A stretch of DNA of 46,822 bases from Eubacteriales bacterium (lineage in GTDB: Bacteria > Bacillota > Clostridia > Christensenellales > UMGS416), in contig JAQUVY010000003.1 of the NCBI GenBank assembly GCA_028693155.1, positions 6,195 to 53,016 on the forward strand, given 5' to 3'. Numbering within the stretch: position 1 is the stretch's first letter; every line of letters begins with the position of its first letter. The notes under the pieces are model-generated. The model did no database searches. It saw only the letters and a program-made list of their open reading frames with translations, and was not told the origin of the DNA. Of this stretch, positions 18,575 through 28,076 are shown in pieces. Both the position numbers and the translations under genes were made by a program.

Positions 18575-19174
18575 ATGGCCGGAATCGACAACATCATCCA
18601 GACCATTCAAGCCGACGCGCAGACCGACGCGGCGCAGGCCGTGGAGGCCGCGCAGCAGCAGGCTGCTCACATTCGCGCGCAGGCTGATGCCAAGATCGCA
18701 GCGCAGCGCGAAGAGGCGCTGGCGCAGGCTCGCACCGAGTGCGAGGAGATCGCCAAGCGCGCCCGCGTTTCCGCTGATTTGGAAAAACGAAAAGACACCC
18801 TGGCGCATAAGCAGCAGCGCATCGACACGGTGTTTGCCCGTGTGCGCGAGGAGCTGGCCGCGCTGCCCCAGGAGGAATACGACGAGATGCTCTATCGCCT
18901 GGCTGTGGAGAACGCCCAGGGGGGCGAGGTTTTAATCCCCTGCCAGGAAGGGCGCGGCCCCAGCGCGGAGCTGGTGCAGCGCGTAAACGAAGCGCTGGAG
19001 AAGGCAGGGCGCAAGCCGCTGTCGCTCTCAGGAGAGGAACGCCCCATTTTCGGCGGCTTTATCCTGGCCAGTGGCGGTGTGGAGATCAACTGCTCGCTGG
19101 ATGCGGTGCTGCGCTTTTATCGCGGGGCGCTGGCAGGCGAAGTAGCCGAAATGCTCTTTGCAAAGGAGGCCTGA
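18575..19174 (+). CDS. ntpE: V-type ATPase subunit E (NtpE)
   Basis: 199 residues from the ATG with AAGGGAGG upstream. An N-terminal Ala/Gln-rich coiled coil (1-90: IQADAQTDAAQAVEAAQQQAAHIRAQADAKIAAQREE) is followed by a globular C-domain (LPQEEYDEMLYRLAVENAQGGEVLI... SGGVEINCSLDAVLRFYRGALAGEVAEMLFAKEA). This is the subunit E layout; it pairs with the NtpF subunit in the peripheral stalk. The next gene begins two bases downstream. Confidence 0.93.
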   Translation: MAGIDNIIQTIQADAQTDAAQAVEAAQQQAAHIRAQADAKIAAQREEALAQARTECEEIAKRARVSADLEKRKDTLAHKQQRIDTVFARVREELAALPQEEYDEMLYRLAVENAQGGEVLIPCQEGRGPSAELVQRVNEALEKAGRKPLSLSGEERPIFGGFILASGGVEINCSLDAVLRFYRGALAGEVAEMLFAKEA

Positions 19175-19175
19175 C

Positions 19176-20150
19176 ATGCCTCAAGGCAGTTTGAATTATG
19201 CCGTTGCCCGGGTCAAATCCCGGGAGGGCAGGCTGCTCACGGCCGACCGGCTGGAGCGCATGGTGGACGCCCCCAGCGCCGAGGAAGCGCTGCGGCTGCT
19301 GGCGGAGACGGGCTACGGCGCCCAGGCCGGCGGTGATTATGAAAAGATGGCCGAGTGGGAGCTGGCGCAGGCCGCTTCCTTTGTGGAAAGCGTCACGCCC
19401 GACGAGCGGGTCACAGACCTGTTTTTGATGCGCGGCGATTATCAGAACATGAAAGCGGCTTATAAGATGCGCGCGCTGGGTGTCAATGCGCCCGAGGCGC
19501 TCACCCAGGTGAGCAAGTTTCCCCCGCAGCTGATGGTGGATACGGTGGCGCAGCAGAACTACGTGGTGCTGCCCGAGCATATGCAGGAGGCGACGGCTCA
19601 GGCCGAGCTGCTGCTGAGCACGGGGGTCGATCCCCGCGCGCTGGATCTGCTGTTGGACGGCGCGTGGCTGCGCTGGGCGGTGCAGCAAAGCCGCAAGGCC
19701 GACGCCTTTGTGCGGGAGTATTTTACCGCCATGACCGACTTTGCCAACGCCTCTTTGGTGCTGCGCGCTCCCCATATGGGGGAGGATGCGGAGTTCGTGC
19801 GCGGGCAGCTGACCCAAGGCGGCCGGGTGCCGCGCGAGCTGTGGCTGGCGCTGTACGCCCGGGAGGCCGAGGCGCTGGGCGAGCTGGGAAAGATCGACCG
19901 CGCGCTGGCCGTTAAGTTTGACGCCGCGCAAAACGGCGGCAAGCTGTGGGAATTTGAAAAATACCGGGATGATACGCTGCTGGACATGGCCAGAGACGGC
20001 CGCAGCGAGCTGTTTACCATCCGTCCGCTGGTGGGCTATTTGCTGGCCAAGGAGGCCGAGGCTCGCGCGGTGCGCATGGTTATGACCGCCAAGAGCAACC
20101 GCATACCCCGGGATATTTTAAGAGAAAGGCTGCGTGGGCTGTATGTCTAA
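19176..20150 (+). CDS. ntpC: V-type ATPase subunit C (NtpC)
   Basis: 324 residues from the ATG preceded by AAAGGAGG, which lies inside the end of ntpE. All-helical protein typical of archaeal/bacterial V/A-ATPase subunit C (the d-type socket that couples the central stalk to the K-ring). Recognisable parts: YAVARVKSREGRLLTADRLERMVDAPSAEEALRLL at the N-terminus, DLFLMRGDYQNMKAAYKMR in the middle, and IRPLVGYLLAKEAEARAVRMVMTAKSN...ILRERLRGLYV at the end. Earlier in-frame starts lack a ribosome site. Confidence 0.93.
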   Translation: MPQGSLNYAVARVKSREGRLLTADRLERMVDAPSAEEALRLLAETGYGAQAGGDYEKMAEWELAQAASFVESVTPDERVTDLFLMRGDYQNMKAAYKMRALGVNAPEALTQVSKFPPQLMVDTVAQQNYVVLPEHMQEATAQAELLLSTGVDPRALDLLLDGAWLRWAVQQSRKADAFVREYFTAMTDFANASLVLRAPHMGEDAEFVRGQLTQGGRVPRELWLALYAREAEALGELGKIDRALAVKFDAAQNGGKLWEFEKYRDDTLLDMARDGRSELFTIRPLVGYLLAKEAEARAVRMVMTAKSNRIPRDILRERLRGLYV

Positions 20151-20481
20151 GATTGCTGTGGTAGGCCCGCGGGACTCGGTGCTGGGCTTTAAAGCCCTGG
20201 GTCTGGAAGCGGTATACGCCCAAGACGCCGCCGAGGGAGAAAAGTCGGTGAACAAACTGGCGCGCGAGGGCTGCGCCATCATCTTTGTTACCGAGCGCCT
20301 GATTCAGGATATGCCCGCCGTGGTGGAGCGTTATCAAAACGAGCTGACGCCCGCCATCATCCCCATCCCCGACAACAACGGTTCCATCGGGTACGGGATG
20401 CAGGTGCTGCGCGCCAACGTGGAAAAGGCGGTGGGCTCCAACATCCTGCTGGATCAGCCGCAGGAAGAGGAACAGATCTAA
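20143..20481 (+). CDS. ntpG: V-type ATPase subunit F (NtpG), central stalk
   Basis: 112 residues from the ATG that overlaps the end of ntpC by eight bases; a GTG three codons upstream is an alternative start. Sequence KIAVVGPRDSVLGFKALGLEAVYAQDAAEG is the standard opening of the CheY-like subunit F, followed by GCAIIFVTERLI and LTPAIIPIPDNNGSIGYGMQVLRANVEKAVG. It binds subunit D and stimulates ATPase activity. In E. hirae nomenclature this is NtpG. Confidence 0.95.
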   Translation: MSKIAVVGPRDSVLGFKALGLEAVYAQDAAEGEKSVNKLAREGCAIIFVTERLIQDMPAVVERYQNELTPAIIPIPDNNGSIGYGMQVLRANVEKAVGSNILLDQPQEEEQI

Positions 20482-20545
20482 ATGAGACGATGCGCGCCGG
20501 CTGCAAGCGCCGGTGAATACTTCAGATAAGAGGGTGACAAGAGGG

Positions 20546-22318
20546 ATGACCGCACGAATCGTGAAAGTTTCCGGCCCGCTCATTGTGGCCGAGGGCATGG
20601 CCGACGTCAAAGTCTATGACGTGGTACGCGTGTCCAAAGAGCGCCTTATCGGCGAAGTCATCGAGCTTCGCGGCGACCGCGCTTCCATCCAGGTATACGA
20701 GGAGACCTCGGGCCTAGGCCCGGGCGAACCGGTGGAAAGCACGGGGATGCCCCTGTCGGTGGAACTGGCCCCCGGCTTGATTGAGGGGATCTTTGACGGC
20801 ATTCAGCGCCCGCTGGTGACCATCCGCGACACGGTGGGTGAGCGCATCAGCCGGGGCATTGAGCTGCCGTCGCTCAGCCGGGATAAAAAGTGGGATTTTC
20901 AGCCCCGCGCCAAGGTGGGCGACCGCGTGTCAGGCGGGGATATTTTAGGCGTGGTGCAGGAGACGGCGCTGGTGGAGCATCGGGTCATGGTGCCGCCGAA
21001 TGTGGCCGGTGAGGTGACCTGGGTGTATGCAGGAGAGGCCACCATCACCGAGCCCATCGCCCGCCTGAAGAAGGACGACGGCAGCGAGATCGAGCTGCCC
21101 ATGCTGCAGCGTTGGCCGGTGCGTATCGGCCGGCCTTACGCCACCAAGCGCGCGCCTGCCGAGCCCATGGTGACCGGTCAGCGCGTCATTGACACGTTTT
21201 TCCCGGTGGCCCAGGGCGGCGTGGCCGCAGTGCCCGGCCCCTTCGGCTCGGGCAAGACGGTGGTGCAGCATCAGCTGGCCAAATGGGCCGAAGCCGACAT
21301 CATCGTTTATGTAGGCTGCGGCGAGCGTGGCAACGAGATGACCGACGTGCTGATGGAGTTCCCCCAGCTGCGTGACCCGCGCTCGGGCGAGCCTCTGATG
21401 AAGCGCACGGTGCTCATTGCCAACACGTCGGATATGCCGGTGGCGGCGCGCGAAGCGTCCATCTATACCGGCATCACCATTGCGGAGTATTTCCGCGACA
21501 TGGGCTATCGCGTGGCCATCATGGCCGACTCCACCTCGCGCTGGGCGGAAGCACTGCGTGAGATGTCCGGCCGTCTGGAGGAAATGCCCGGTGAGGAAGG
21601 CTACCCCGCCTATTTGTCCTCCCGTCTGGCCGAGTATTACGAGCGCGCGGGCATTGTGAAGTGCCTGGGCAGCGAAGGGCGCGAGGGTGCCATCAGCGCC
21701 ATCGGCGCGGTGTCGCCTCCCGGAGGCGATATTTCCGAGCCGGTCACGCAGAACACGCTGCGCATCGTCAAGGTGTTCTGGGGGCTGTCTGCCCAGCTGG
21801 CCTACAGCCGCCACTTCCCCGCCATCGATTGGCTGCAGAGCTATTCGCTGTATACCGACCGCCTGAGCGCCTGGTATACCGAGCAGGTGGGCCCCGAGTG
21901 GAACGCCATGCGAAACGAGGCCATGGCCTTGCTGCAGCAGGAAAGCGAGCTGCAGGAGATCGTGCGTTTGGTGGGCGTGGATGCGCTGTCGCTGCGCGAC
22001 CGTCTGGTGCTGGAGACCACCCGATCCATCCGCGAGGACTATCTGCACCAAAACGCCTTTGACGAGGTGGATACCTACACGTCGCTGACCAAGCAGGAAA
22101 AAATGCTGGGACTCATTCTGGATTTCCACCATCAGGCTGACGACGCGTTGGATGCCGGCGCTTATTTCCGCGACATCACCAAGCTGCCGGTGCGCGAGAA
22201 GATCGGCCGCGCCAAGTATATCCGCGAGGAAAACCTGAGTGAATTTGACGACATCCAGCGGCAGATCCGTACCGAGATCGGCGAGCTGCTGGCAGCGGGA
22301 GGACTGAAGGATGCTTAA
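20546..22318 (+). CDS. ntpA: V-type ATPase catalytic subunit A (NtpA)
   Basis: 590 residues, normal for V/A-type subunit A. Start chosen at [18 protein letters not shown] with AAGAGGG about 11 bases upstream; an in-frame GTG 11 codons earlier has no better site. The N-terminal barrel is followed by the bulge domain ([15 protein letters not shown]..., [20 protein letters not shown]), P-loop GPFGSGKT (231-238), catalytic GCGERGNEM, and [43 protein letters not shown]. It hydrolyses or makes ATP in the A3B3 head. It overlaps ntpB by eight bases. Confidence 0.98.
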   Translation: MTARIVKVSGPLIVAEGMADVKVYDVVRVSKERLIGEVIELRGDRASIQVYEETSGLGPGEPVESTGMPLSVELAPGLIEGIFDGIQRPLVTIRDTVGERISRGIELPSLSRDKKWDFQPRAKVGDRVSGGDILGVVQETALVEHRVMVPPNVAGEVTWVYAGEATITEPIARLKKDDGSEIELPMLQRWPVRIGRPYATKRAPAEPMVTGQRVIDTFFPVAQGGVAAVPGPFGSGKTVVQHQLAKWAEADIIVYVGCGERGNEMTDVLMEFPQLRDPRSGEPLMKRTVLIANTSDMPVAAREASIYTGITIAEYFRDMGYRVAIMADSTSRWAEALREMSGRLEEMPGEEGYPAYLSSRLAEYYERAGIVKCLGSEGREGAISAIGAVSPPGGDISEPVTQNTLRIVKVFWGLSAQLAYSRHFPAIDWLQSYSLYTDRLSAWYTEQVGPEWNAMRNEAMALLQQESELQEIVRLVGVDALSLRDRLVLETTRSIREDYLHQNAFDEVDTYTSLTKQEKMLGLILDFHHQADDALDAGAYFRDITKLPVREKIGRAKYIREENLSEFDDIQRQIRTEIGELLAAGGLKDA

Positions 22319-23696
22319 AGAATACAGAACGATTACCGAGGTCGTGGGTCCCCTGATGCTGGTAGAAAACGTTTCCAACGTAAAATATTACGAGCTGGTG
22401 GAGATTGAGCAGGCCAACGGAGAGATCCGCGCCGGGCGCGTGCTGGAGATCGACGGCGATAAGGCGCTGGTGCAGCTGTTTGAGAGCTCTCAGGGGCTGC
22501 AGGCGTCCACCGCCAAGGCGCGCTTCCTGGGTCACGGCATCGAGCTGGGCGTTTCGCCTGAGATGCTGGGGCGGGTGTTCGACGGCATGGGCGAGCCCAT
22601 CGACGGCGGCCCCGAGATCATCCCCGAAAAGAAGATGGACATCAACGGCACGCCGCTGAACCCGGCGGCTCGCGACTATCCTTCGGAATTCATCCAGACC
22701 GGTATTTCGGCCATTGACGGCCTGAACACGCTGGTGCGCGGGCAAAAGCTGCCCGTGTTCTCCGGCTCGGGTCTGCCCCATGCAGAGCTTGCCGCGCAGA
22801 TCGCCCGCCAGGCCAAGGTGCTGGGCAGCGATTCCAAGTTCGCGGTGGTGTTTGCCGCCATCGGCATCACTTACGAAGAAGCTGATTTCTTTATCAGCGA
22901 CTTTAAGCGCACCGGCGCCATCGACCGCGCGGTGCTGTTTGTGAACCTGGCCAACGACCCCGCCATCGAGCGTATCGCCACGCCGCGTATGGCGCTGACG
23001 GCCGCCGAGTATCTGGCTTATGAAAAGGGTATGCACGTGCTGGTCATCATGACCGACATCACCAACTATGCCGAGGCGCTGCGCGAAGTATCCGCCGCCC
23101 GCAAGGAAGTGCCCGGACGCCGCGGTTACCCCGGCTATCTGTACACCGACCTGGCGACCATGTACGAGCGCGCCGGCCGCGTGGTGGGCAAGGAGGGCTC
23201 GATCACCCAGATCCCCATCCTCACCATGCCCGAGGACGACAAGACCCACCCCATTCCCGATCTGACGGGCTATATTACCGAAGGGCAGATTATTTTGTCC
23301 CGCCAGCTTTATAAGAAGGGCGTTACCCCGCCCATCGACGTGCTGCCCTCGCTGTCCCGCCTTAAGGATAAGGGCATCGGCAAGGGGCGTACCCGCGAGG
23401 ATCACGCCGATACCATGAACCAGCTCTTCGCGGCCTATGCCCGCGGCAAAGAAGCCAAGGAGCTGGCCGTCATTCTGGGCGACGCGGCGCTGTCCGACGA
23501 GGACAAGCTGTACGCCAAGTTCTCCGACGAGTTTGAGAAACGGTATGTTTCCCAGGGCTATCAGACCGACCGAGGCATTGAGGACACGCTCAATTTGGGC
23601 TGGGAGCTGCTGAAGATCCTGCCCCGCACCGAGCTGCGGCGTATCCGCGATGAATATCTGGATAAGTATCTCCCCGCCGACCAGGAAGAAAAGTAA
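22311..23696 (+). CDS. ntpB: V-type ATPase regulatory subunit B (NtpB)
   Basis: 461 residues, normal length. It has [18 protein letters not shown] at the N-terminus, [17 protein letters not shown], and the degenerate nucleotide loop [19 protein letters not shown] in place of a P-loop, as expected for the non-catalytic B subunit. It also has [42 protein letters not shown]-like text, here beginning DITNYAEA. It alternates with subunit A in the head. The start overlaps the end of ntpA, giving translational coupling and near-equal output. Confidence 0.98.
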   Translation: MLKEYRTITEVVGPLMLVENVSNVKYYELVEIEQANGEIRAGRVLEIDGDKALVQLFESSQGLQASTAKARFLGHGIELGVSPEMLGRVFDGMGEPIDGGPEIIPEKKMDINGTPLNPAARDYPSEFIQTGISAIDGLNTLVRGQKLPVFSGSGLPHAELAAQIARQAKVLGSDSKFAVVFAAIGITYEEADFFISDFKRTGAIDRAVLFVNLANDPAIERIATPRMALTAAEYLAYEKGMHVLVIMTDITNYAEALREVSAARKEVPGRRGYPGYLYTDLATMYERAGRVVGKEGSITQIPILTMPEDDKTHPIPDLTGYITEGQIILSRQLYKKGVTPPIDVLPSLSRLKDKGIGKGRTREDHADTMNQLFAAYARGKEAKELAVILGDAALSDEDKLYAKFSDEFEKRYVSQGYQTDRGIEDTLNLGWELLKILPRTELRRIRDEYLDKYLPADQEEK

Positions 23697-23708
23697 GGGG
23701 GTCCGGAC

Positions 23709-24341
23709 ATGGCAATCATGCAGGTAAACCCCACGCGCATGGAACTTTCCCGCCTGAAGAAGCGCCTGCAAACCGCTTCGCGCGGGCATAAGCTCCTCAA
23801 GGATAAGCGCGATGAAATGATGCGGCGGTTCGTGATGTTTGTGCGGGAAAATCAGGAGCTGCGCCGGTCGGTAGAGGCACAGGTGGAGGCGGCGCTGAAG
23901 GACTTTTTGATGGCGCGCTCCTCGCTGAGCGCCCAGGCTTTGGAGGAAGCGGTGCTTTACCCCTCCCGCAAGGCCGAGGTCGCCGTGGAGCGGCGCAACA
24001 TCATGTCGGTGGAGGTGCCGGGCTTTACCCTCAGCGGGGAAGAAAGCGGCGTCATCCATCCCTATGGCATTCTGGACACCTCGGGCGAGCTGGATCAGGC
24101 GCTGCTGGCGCTGAACGCCGCGCTGGAGCAAATGGTGAAGCTGGCCGAAAAAGAGAAGGCCTGCAACATGCTGGCCGACGAGATCGAAAAGACCCGCCGC
24201 CGGGTCAACGCGCTGGAATATGTCATGATCCCCCAGCTGGAGGAGACCATTTCCTACATCACCATGAAGCTGGAGGAGAACGAGCGCGCCAATTTAACGC
24301 GGCTGATGAAGGTCAAGACCATGCTGGCCGAGGGAAAATGA
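23709..24341 (+). CDS. ntpD: V-type ATPase subunit D (NtpD), central stalk
   Basis: 210 residues. MQVNPTRMELSRLKKRLQTASRGHKLLKDKRDEMMRRF is the standard subunit D opening. The long N- and C-terminal helices (the latter KTRRRVNALEYVMIPQLEETISYITMKLEENERANLTRLMKVKTML) form the rotating coiled-coil shaft. It is the last gene of the operon. The ntpH and ntpJ genes that follow in E. hirae are absent; a glycolytic gene comes next. Confidence 0.96.
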   Translation: MAIMQVNPTRMELSRLKKRLQTASRGHKLLKDKRDEMMRRFVMFVRENQELRRSVEAQVEAALKDFLMARSSLSAQALEEAVLYPSRKAEVAVERRNIMSVEVPGFTLSGEESGVIHPYGILDTSGELDQALLALNAALEQMVKLAEKEKACNMLADEIEKTRRRVNALEYVMIPQLEETISYITMKLEENERANLTRLMKVKTMLAEGK

Positions 24342-24377
24342 CGGGACGGAATGCAACCCACCGGGACACAATATGTC
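24342..24377 (+). promoter_or_regulatory. CggR-like operator upstream of gapA
   Basis: Two CGGGAC hexamers start exactly 20 bp apart (24342 and 24362). The second is followed after six bases by TGTC (24374-24377). The first has CAAC where TGTC would be expected. The known B. subtilis CggR site is two CGGGAC-N6-TGTC units with four bases between, which also gives a 20-bp step. The second unit also makes the palindrome GGGACA/TGTCCC. It ends 12 bases before the gapA -35. No cggR gene is in the window. Confidence 0.55.
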
Positions 24378-24389
24378 CCAAAGAAGCGG

Positions 24390-24419
24390 TTGCAATTTGT
24401 GCCGGAAATTGGCTATAAT
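24390..24419 (+). promoter_or_regulatory. gapA promoter
   Basis: TTGCAA, 18 bp, TATAAT, giving a start near 24426. A short hairpin (TTGCAGC/GCTGCGCAA, 24427-24445) would sit at the very 5' end of the mRNA, a layout known to stabilise some glycolytic transcripts. Confidence 0.75.
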
Positions 24420-24437
24420 ACAAGTATTGCAGCGTAG

Positions 24438-25490
<1,053 letters not shown>

Positions 25491-25514
25491 AAAAACGCAT
25501 AGCAACGCATTTTT

Positions 25515-25551
25515 GTGCCTCTTCCTTTTGGGAGGGGCACTTTTTGTTTTC
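25515..25551 (+). terminator. gapA terminator
   Basis: Hairpin with arms GTGCCTCTTCC and GGGAGGGGCAC around a TTTT loop, followed by TTTTTGTTTT, 24 bases after the gapA stop. Confidence 0.9.
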
Positions 25552-25559
25552 CGCGAAAT

Positions 25560-25588
25560 TTGACGGCGCGAGGCCAGCGTGTTAAAAT
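25560..25588 (+). promoter_or_regulatory. Promoter of the small gene at 25642
   Basis: TTGACG, 17 bp, TAAAAT, about 50 bases before the GTG start. Confidence 0.6.
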
Positions 25589-25641
25589 TCTACCGAAATT
25601 ATATCTTTCATTTTTGTAAGGAAAGCCGGGGAGAGGCATCA

Positions 25642-26022
25642 GTGGAAACGGTCAATGTGGACTATCATCAGATCCTGTCGTTAAACGGAGACGGCATTAC
25701 TTATGTGGATGAACAGGGGGAGAAGGCGTTTTTGTCCTTTGCGGACAGCAAGGCCTGTTGGGTGGACTGCGCCCAGCGCAACTGGCGAGGCGATCCGGGC
25801 AGCGCGGATTGGAGCGCCAGCCGCTGCGTGTGTGAGAGTATCAGCGCCGCCGATCCCATGTATTACCAATTTTACGGGGAGCATCCCCTGCGCGTGACGT
25901 TCGACGCCCACCGCAGCTGGTGGAGACGGATGCTGGCCATCCCGCCGGCCACGATTCTGCCCTTTCGTGATCTGGAGCGGCGCATTGAAAAAGCCGGTTG
26001 GAGCGTTTTTCACATCGCGTGA
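25642..26022 (+). CDS. Hypothetical protein, 126 residues
   Basis: Not recognised. The GTG start has GGGGAGAGG about eight bases upstream; an earlier in-frame GTG at 25579 lies inside the promoter. No signal peptide or membrane helix. The N-terminal part is acidic (VDYHQILSLNGDGITYVDEQGEKAFLSFADSKACW). The middle is rich in tryptophan, cysteine and serine (CAQRNWRGDPGSADWSASRCVCESISAADPMYYQFYGEHPLRVTFDAHRSWWRRM), and it ends in a short helix (LERRIEKAGWSVFHIA). Codon use matches neighbouring genes. It is alone between the gapA terminator and repeat region D. Confidence 0.65.
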   Translation: METVNVDYHQILSLNGDGITYVDEQGEKAFLSFADSKACWVDCAQRNWRGDPGSADWSASRCVCESISAADPMYYQFYGEHPLRVTFDAHRSWWRRMLAIPPATILPFRDLERRIEKAGWSVFHIA

Positions 26023-26065
26023 GCGGAGCGGGGCGAGTCCTCCTCAGGGCAATTGGTACCGAAAA

Positions 26066-26230
26066 GAACTTCCGCAAGGGATTGCATCCCTACCCAGGGC
26101 CGCTCCAGCGGCAATCACGGGAGCGGCGCAGGAAGAAGAATGCAAAGGCTCCCCAAGGGATGGTATCCCTTGACCTTTTCATCGTGGAGGAGCTGCTTTG
26201 ACGATCGGGGTATCGTTCCCGAGGGCAGGC
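26066..26230 (-). repeat. Dispersed repeat module 2, inverted partial copy D1
   Basis: Read on the minus strand it contains the module 2 landmarks GCCTGCCCTCGGGAACGAT, the CTCCACGATGAAAAGGTC region and AGGGATACCATCCCT. The other end is degraded. Confidence 0.7.
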
Positions 26231-26262
26231 GGGCTGCGGCGTACTCGTTCTTCAGCATCAGC

Positions 26263-26450
26263 GTCAGAAAAAACTCTTGGTTGCCCTCGCGCCTTGCCGC
26301 CGCCTCTCGGAATACCTACGGTGTTCCTGCCGGCATCAGTGTCAGAAAAAACTCTTGGTTGCCCTTGCGCCTTGCCGACGCCTTTCGGAACACCTGCGGT
26401 GTTCCTTTCGGCATCAGTGTCAACAGGAACTCTTGACTGCCTTCGCGTTT
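26263..26450 (-). repeat. 78-bp-period repeat array, inverted relative to region A
   Basis: The motif GTCAGAAAAAACTCTTGG or its variants begins at 26263, 26341 and 26419, steps of exactly 78 bp. The hairpin GGAACACC/GGTGTTCC of the region A array is present on the opposite strand. Unit sequence differs from region A outside the hairpin, so the period is conserved better than the sequence. Confidence 0.8.
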
Positions 26451-26465
26451 CGCCGTAGGCGAAAC

Positions 26466-26791
26466 GCTCCCGGGGTGTCCCCAGACGGGAGGGGGAATGG
26501 GGGTCGCCAGGGGGATTTGGGGGACGCGTCAAACCAGTGCCGCCTCAGCGGCACTGGCAGTTGAAATGCCTAGAAGCCCAGCGCAGTGTTGCTGCCTTGG
26601 CAACAATCACGGGAGCGGTGATACAACAACGTCCCCCAATCCTAGTGTTTCGCCTGCGCCGAAACACGGCTCGCGCGGAAGCGGTTGGGCATTCCACAGG
26701 AATGCCCAAATAGCGGACGCGCTTGCAGCACTTGGTTTGCTTCCGCACAAGGGTTTGCCCCCGCCGGAGGCGAACATCCCTCCGGGCAGTT
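26466..26791 (-). repeat. Dispersed repeat module 1, inverted copy D
   Basis: Reverse complement of copies A and C along its length. All principal hairpins are kept (GGGCATTCC/GGAATGCCC, GTGTTTCGGCG/CGAAACAC with one mismatch, CCAGTGCCGC/GCGGCACTGG). Confidence 0.85.
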
Positions 26792-26806
26792 GATGCCAAG
26801 GGAAAA

Positions 26807-26960
26807 CCCCGCAAGGGATGGTATCCCTTGACCCTTTCATCGTGGAGGAGCTGCGTGGGCGGCTAACGCATCACTCCCGAGGGCAGGCAGCGTGCGGCGA
26901 ACTTGTCGCTTTCTCACAAGCCCAATGGCTAAGGATAACCGCTGAACTTTTTATGTACCT
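26807..26960 (-). repeat. Dispersed repeat module 2, inverted extended copy D2
   Basis: Matches the reverse complement of 2908-3055 or so, including the leading part with TTAGCCATTGGGCTTGTGAG. The distal part with the ATATTGCC hairpin is missing. Confidence 0.8.
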
Positions 26961-27116
26961 GTGAAGGGGTTCAAGGGGCGCCTGCCCCTTGGGAAACTTA
27001 TCCCTCTGTGGCGAGGGGCTTTGCGGTTACACTTTATTTTCAAAATAGATAGGAAACGGTTACGCCGTATATTTCCATGAAACAAGAAATAAACCAAGGA
27101 TTAACTTGATCTCTGT

Positions 27117-27139
27117 AAAATAATGGTAATCATTATTTT
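27117..27139. promoter_or_regulatory. Fur-family operator candidate before the VanY-like gene
   Basis: A perfect inverted repeat with nine-base arms AAAATAATG and CATTATTTT around GTAAT. The central 19 bases match the classical Fur box GATAATGATAATCATTATC at 16 of 19 positions. It ends 11 bases before the ATG. Fur, Zur or PerR cannot be told apart from the site. Confidence 0.55.
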
Positions 27140-27150
27140 GCGGGGGTTTT

Positions 27151-27969
27151 ATGAAAATACACCTAAAAAACGGGCAATATGTGTGGAACCCATTGAAAAC
27201 AATCAGCGTGGGGATGTTTTTGTTGTGCTTGGGCGGCGCGGCGTTTGCCGCGGTTTCCTTCCTGGAGCCGGGAACTGTTGCGGATGCGCCGGTCAGCGTG
27301 CAAAAGGCAACCCCCACGCGCGGCACGGCGGCCGTACCAACGCCGGCACCGACGGCAACGCTTCCAAAAAAGAAAAAAGAGGATTACGCGTTGACGCTGG
27401 TCAATACGGATCACCCCATGCAGGAAGAGCCGCAGGAGCTGGTTGCCATTTGCGACCGGTTTTGTGATGCGCCCTGCACGCTCAAAAGCGATGAAATGCG
27501 CGCCAACGCGCAAGCGGTGGATGCGCTTGGGGAAATGCTGCGGGCGGCACAGCGCGATGGGGTGCAGGATTTTACTGTGCAAAGCGCCTACCGCGGTGCG
27601 GAGTATCAGGCGCAGTTGTTCGATGCTCAGGTGAACAAGCTGATGGAGCAGGGCATGAGCAGCGACCGCGCCCAAAGAGAGGCGGCCACCACCGTGGCGC
27701 TGCCCGGGTGCAGCGAGCATGAGACCGGGCTGGCCTTTGATCTTCTCGCGCAGGGGGTCAACGATCTGTGGGCGTTTGAGGGCACGCCGCAGGAGCAGTG
27801 GCTGAACGCGCATTGCTGGGAATATGGCTTCATTCTGCGTTTTCCCAGAGACAAGGAGCAAAGCACGGGCATTGCCTGCAAACCCTGGCATTTTCGCTAT
27901 GTGGGCAAAAGCGCCGCGCGGGAGATGCACGAAAGCGGGCAGTGCCTGGAAAAATATCTGGCGGATTGA
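27151..27969 (+). CDS. VanY-like D-alanyl-D-alanine carboxypeptidase with altered active site
   Basis: 272 residues. One N-terminal membrane helix or uncleaved signal (about 18-37), a Pro/Thr/Ala-rich linker with KKKK (50-76), then a zinc peptidase domain of the VanY/LdcB type (95-272). Zinc ligands are visible: H190 and D197 in CSEHETGLAFDLL and H247 in KPWHFRYVG. The family motif at the last site is EPWH, where the glutamate is the general base; here it is lysine (K244), so normal peptidase activity is doubtful. The ATG is preceded by a weak GGGGG site. VanY enzymes trim the last D-Ala of muropeptides at the cell surface. No vanRSHAX genes are nearby, so this is not a vancomycin cluster. 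Confidence 0.85.
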   Translation: MKIHLKNGQYVWNPLKTISVGMFLLCLGGAAFAAVSFLEPGTVADAPVSVQKATPTRGTAAVPTPAPTATLPKKKKEDYALTLVNTDHPMQEEPQELVAICDRFCDAPCTLKSDEMRANAQAVDALGEMLRAAQRDGVQDFTVQSAYRGAEYQAQLFDAQVNKLMEQGMSSDRAQREAATTVALPGCSEHETGLAFDLLAQGVNDLWAFEGTPQEQWLNAHCWEYGFILRFPRDKEQSTGIACKPWHFRYVGKSAAREMHESGQCLEKYLAD

Positions 27970-27991
27970 CCCCGACAAACGGTTTCCTCCC

Positions 27992-28020
27992 TTGACAGCC
28001 AATAGGAAAAAAGCTACTCT
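27992..28020 (+). promoter_or_regulatory. Promoter of the GH65-pgmB operon
   Basis: TTGACA, 17 bp, TACTCT, about 55 bases before the GH65 start. Confidence 0.6.
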
Positions 28021-28076
28021 TAAAGTGTATATTCGGCGCGCCGTAAGGCCCGAAGAAAACGCGAAGGAGTGACGCC

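Larger units (their letters stand above)
26023..27150. other. Repeat-rich intergenic region D (no gene)
   Basis: About 1.1 kb with no supportable coding region. It holds the same modules as regions A-C, all in the opposite orientation: partial module 2 (26066-26230), a 78-bp-period array (26263-26450), module 1 (26466-26791) and extended module 2 (26807-26960). The remainder (26961-27150) contains a hairpin-like CAAGGGGCGCCTGCCCCTTG and, at its end, the Fur-like box before the VanY-type gene; its base composition is lower in GC than the rest. Confidence 0.8.

Noticed and set aside
26961-27110. Small gene before the VanY-like gene
   Set aside because: The only frames are short and without a ribosome site; the stretch contains a CAAGGGGC/GCCCCTTG hairpin instead.
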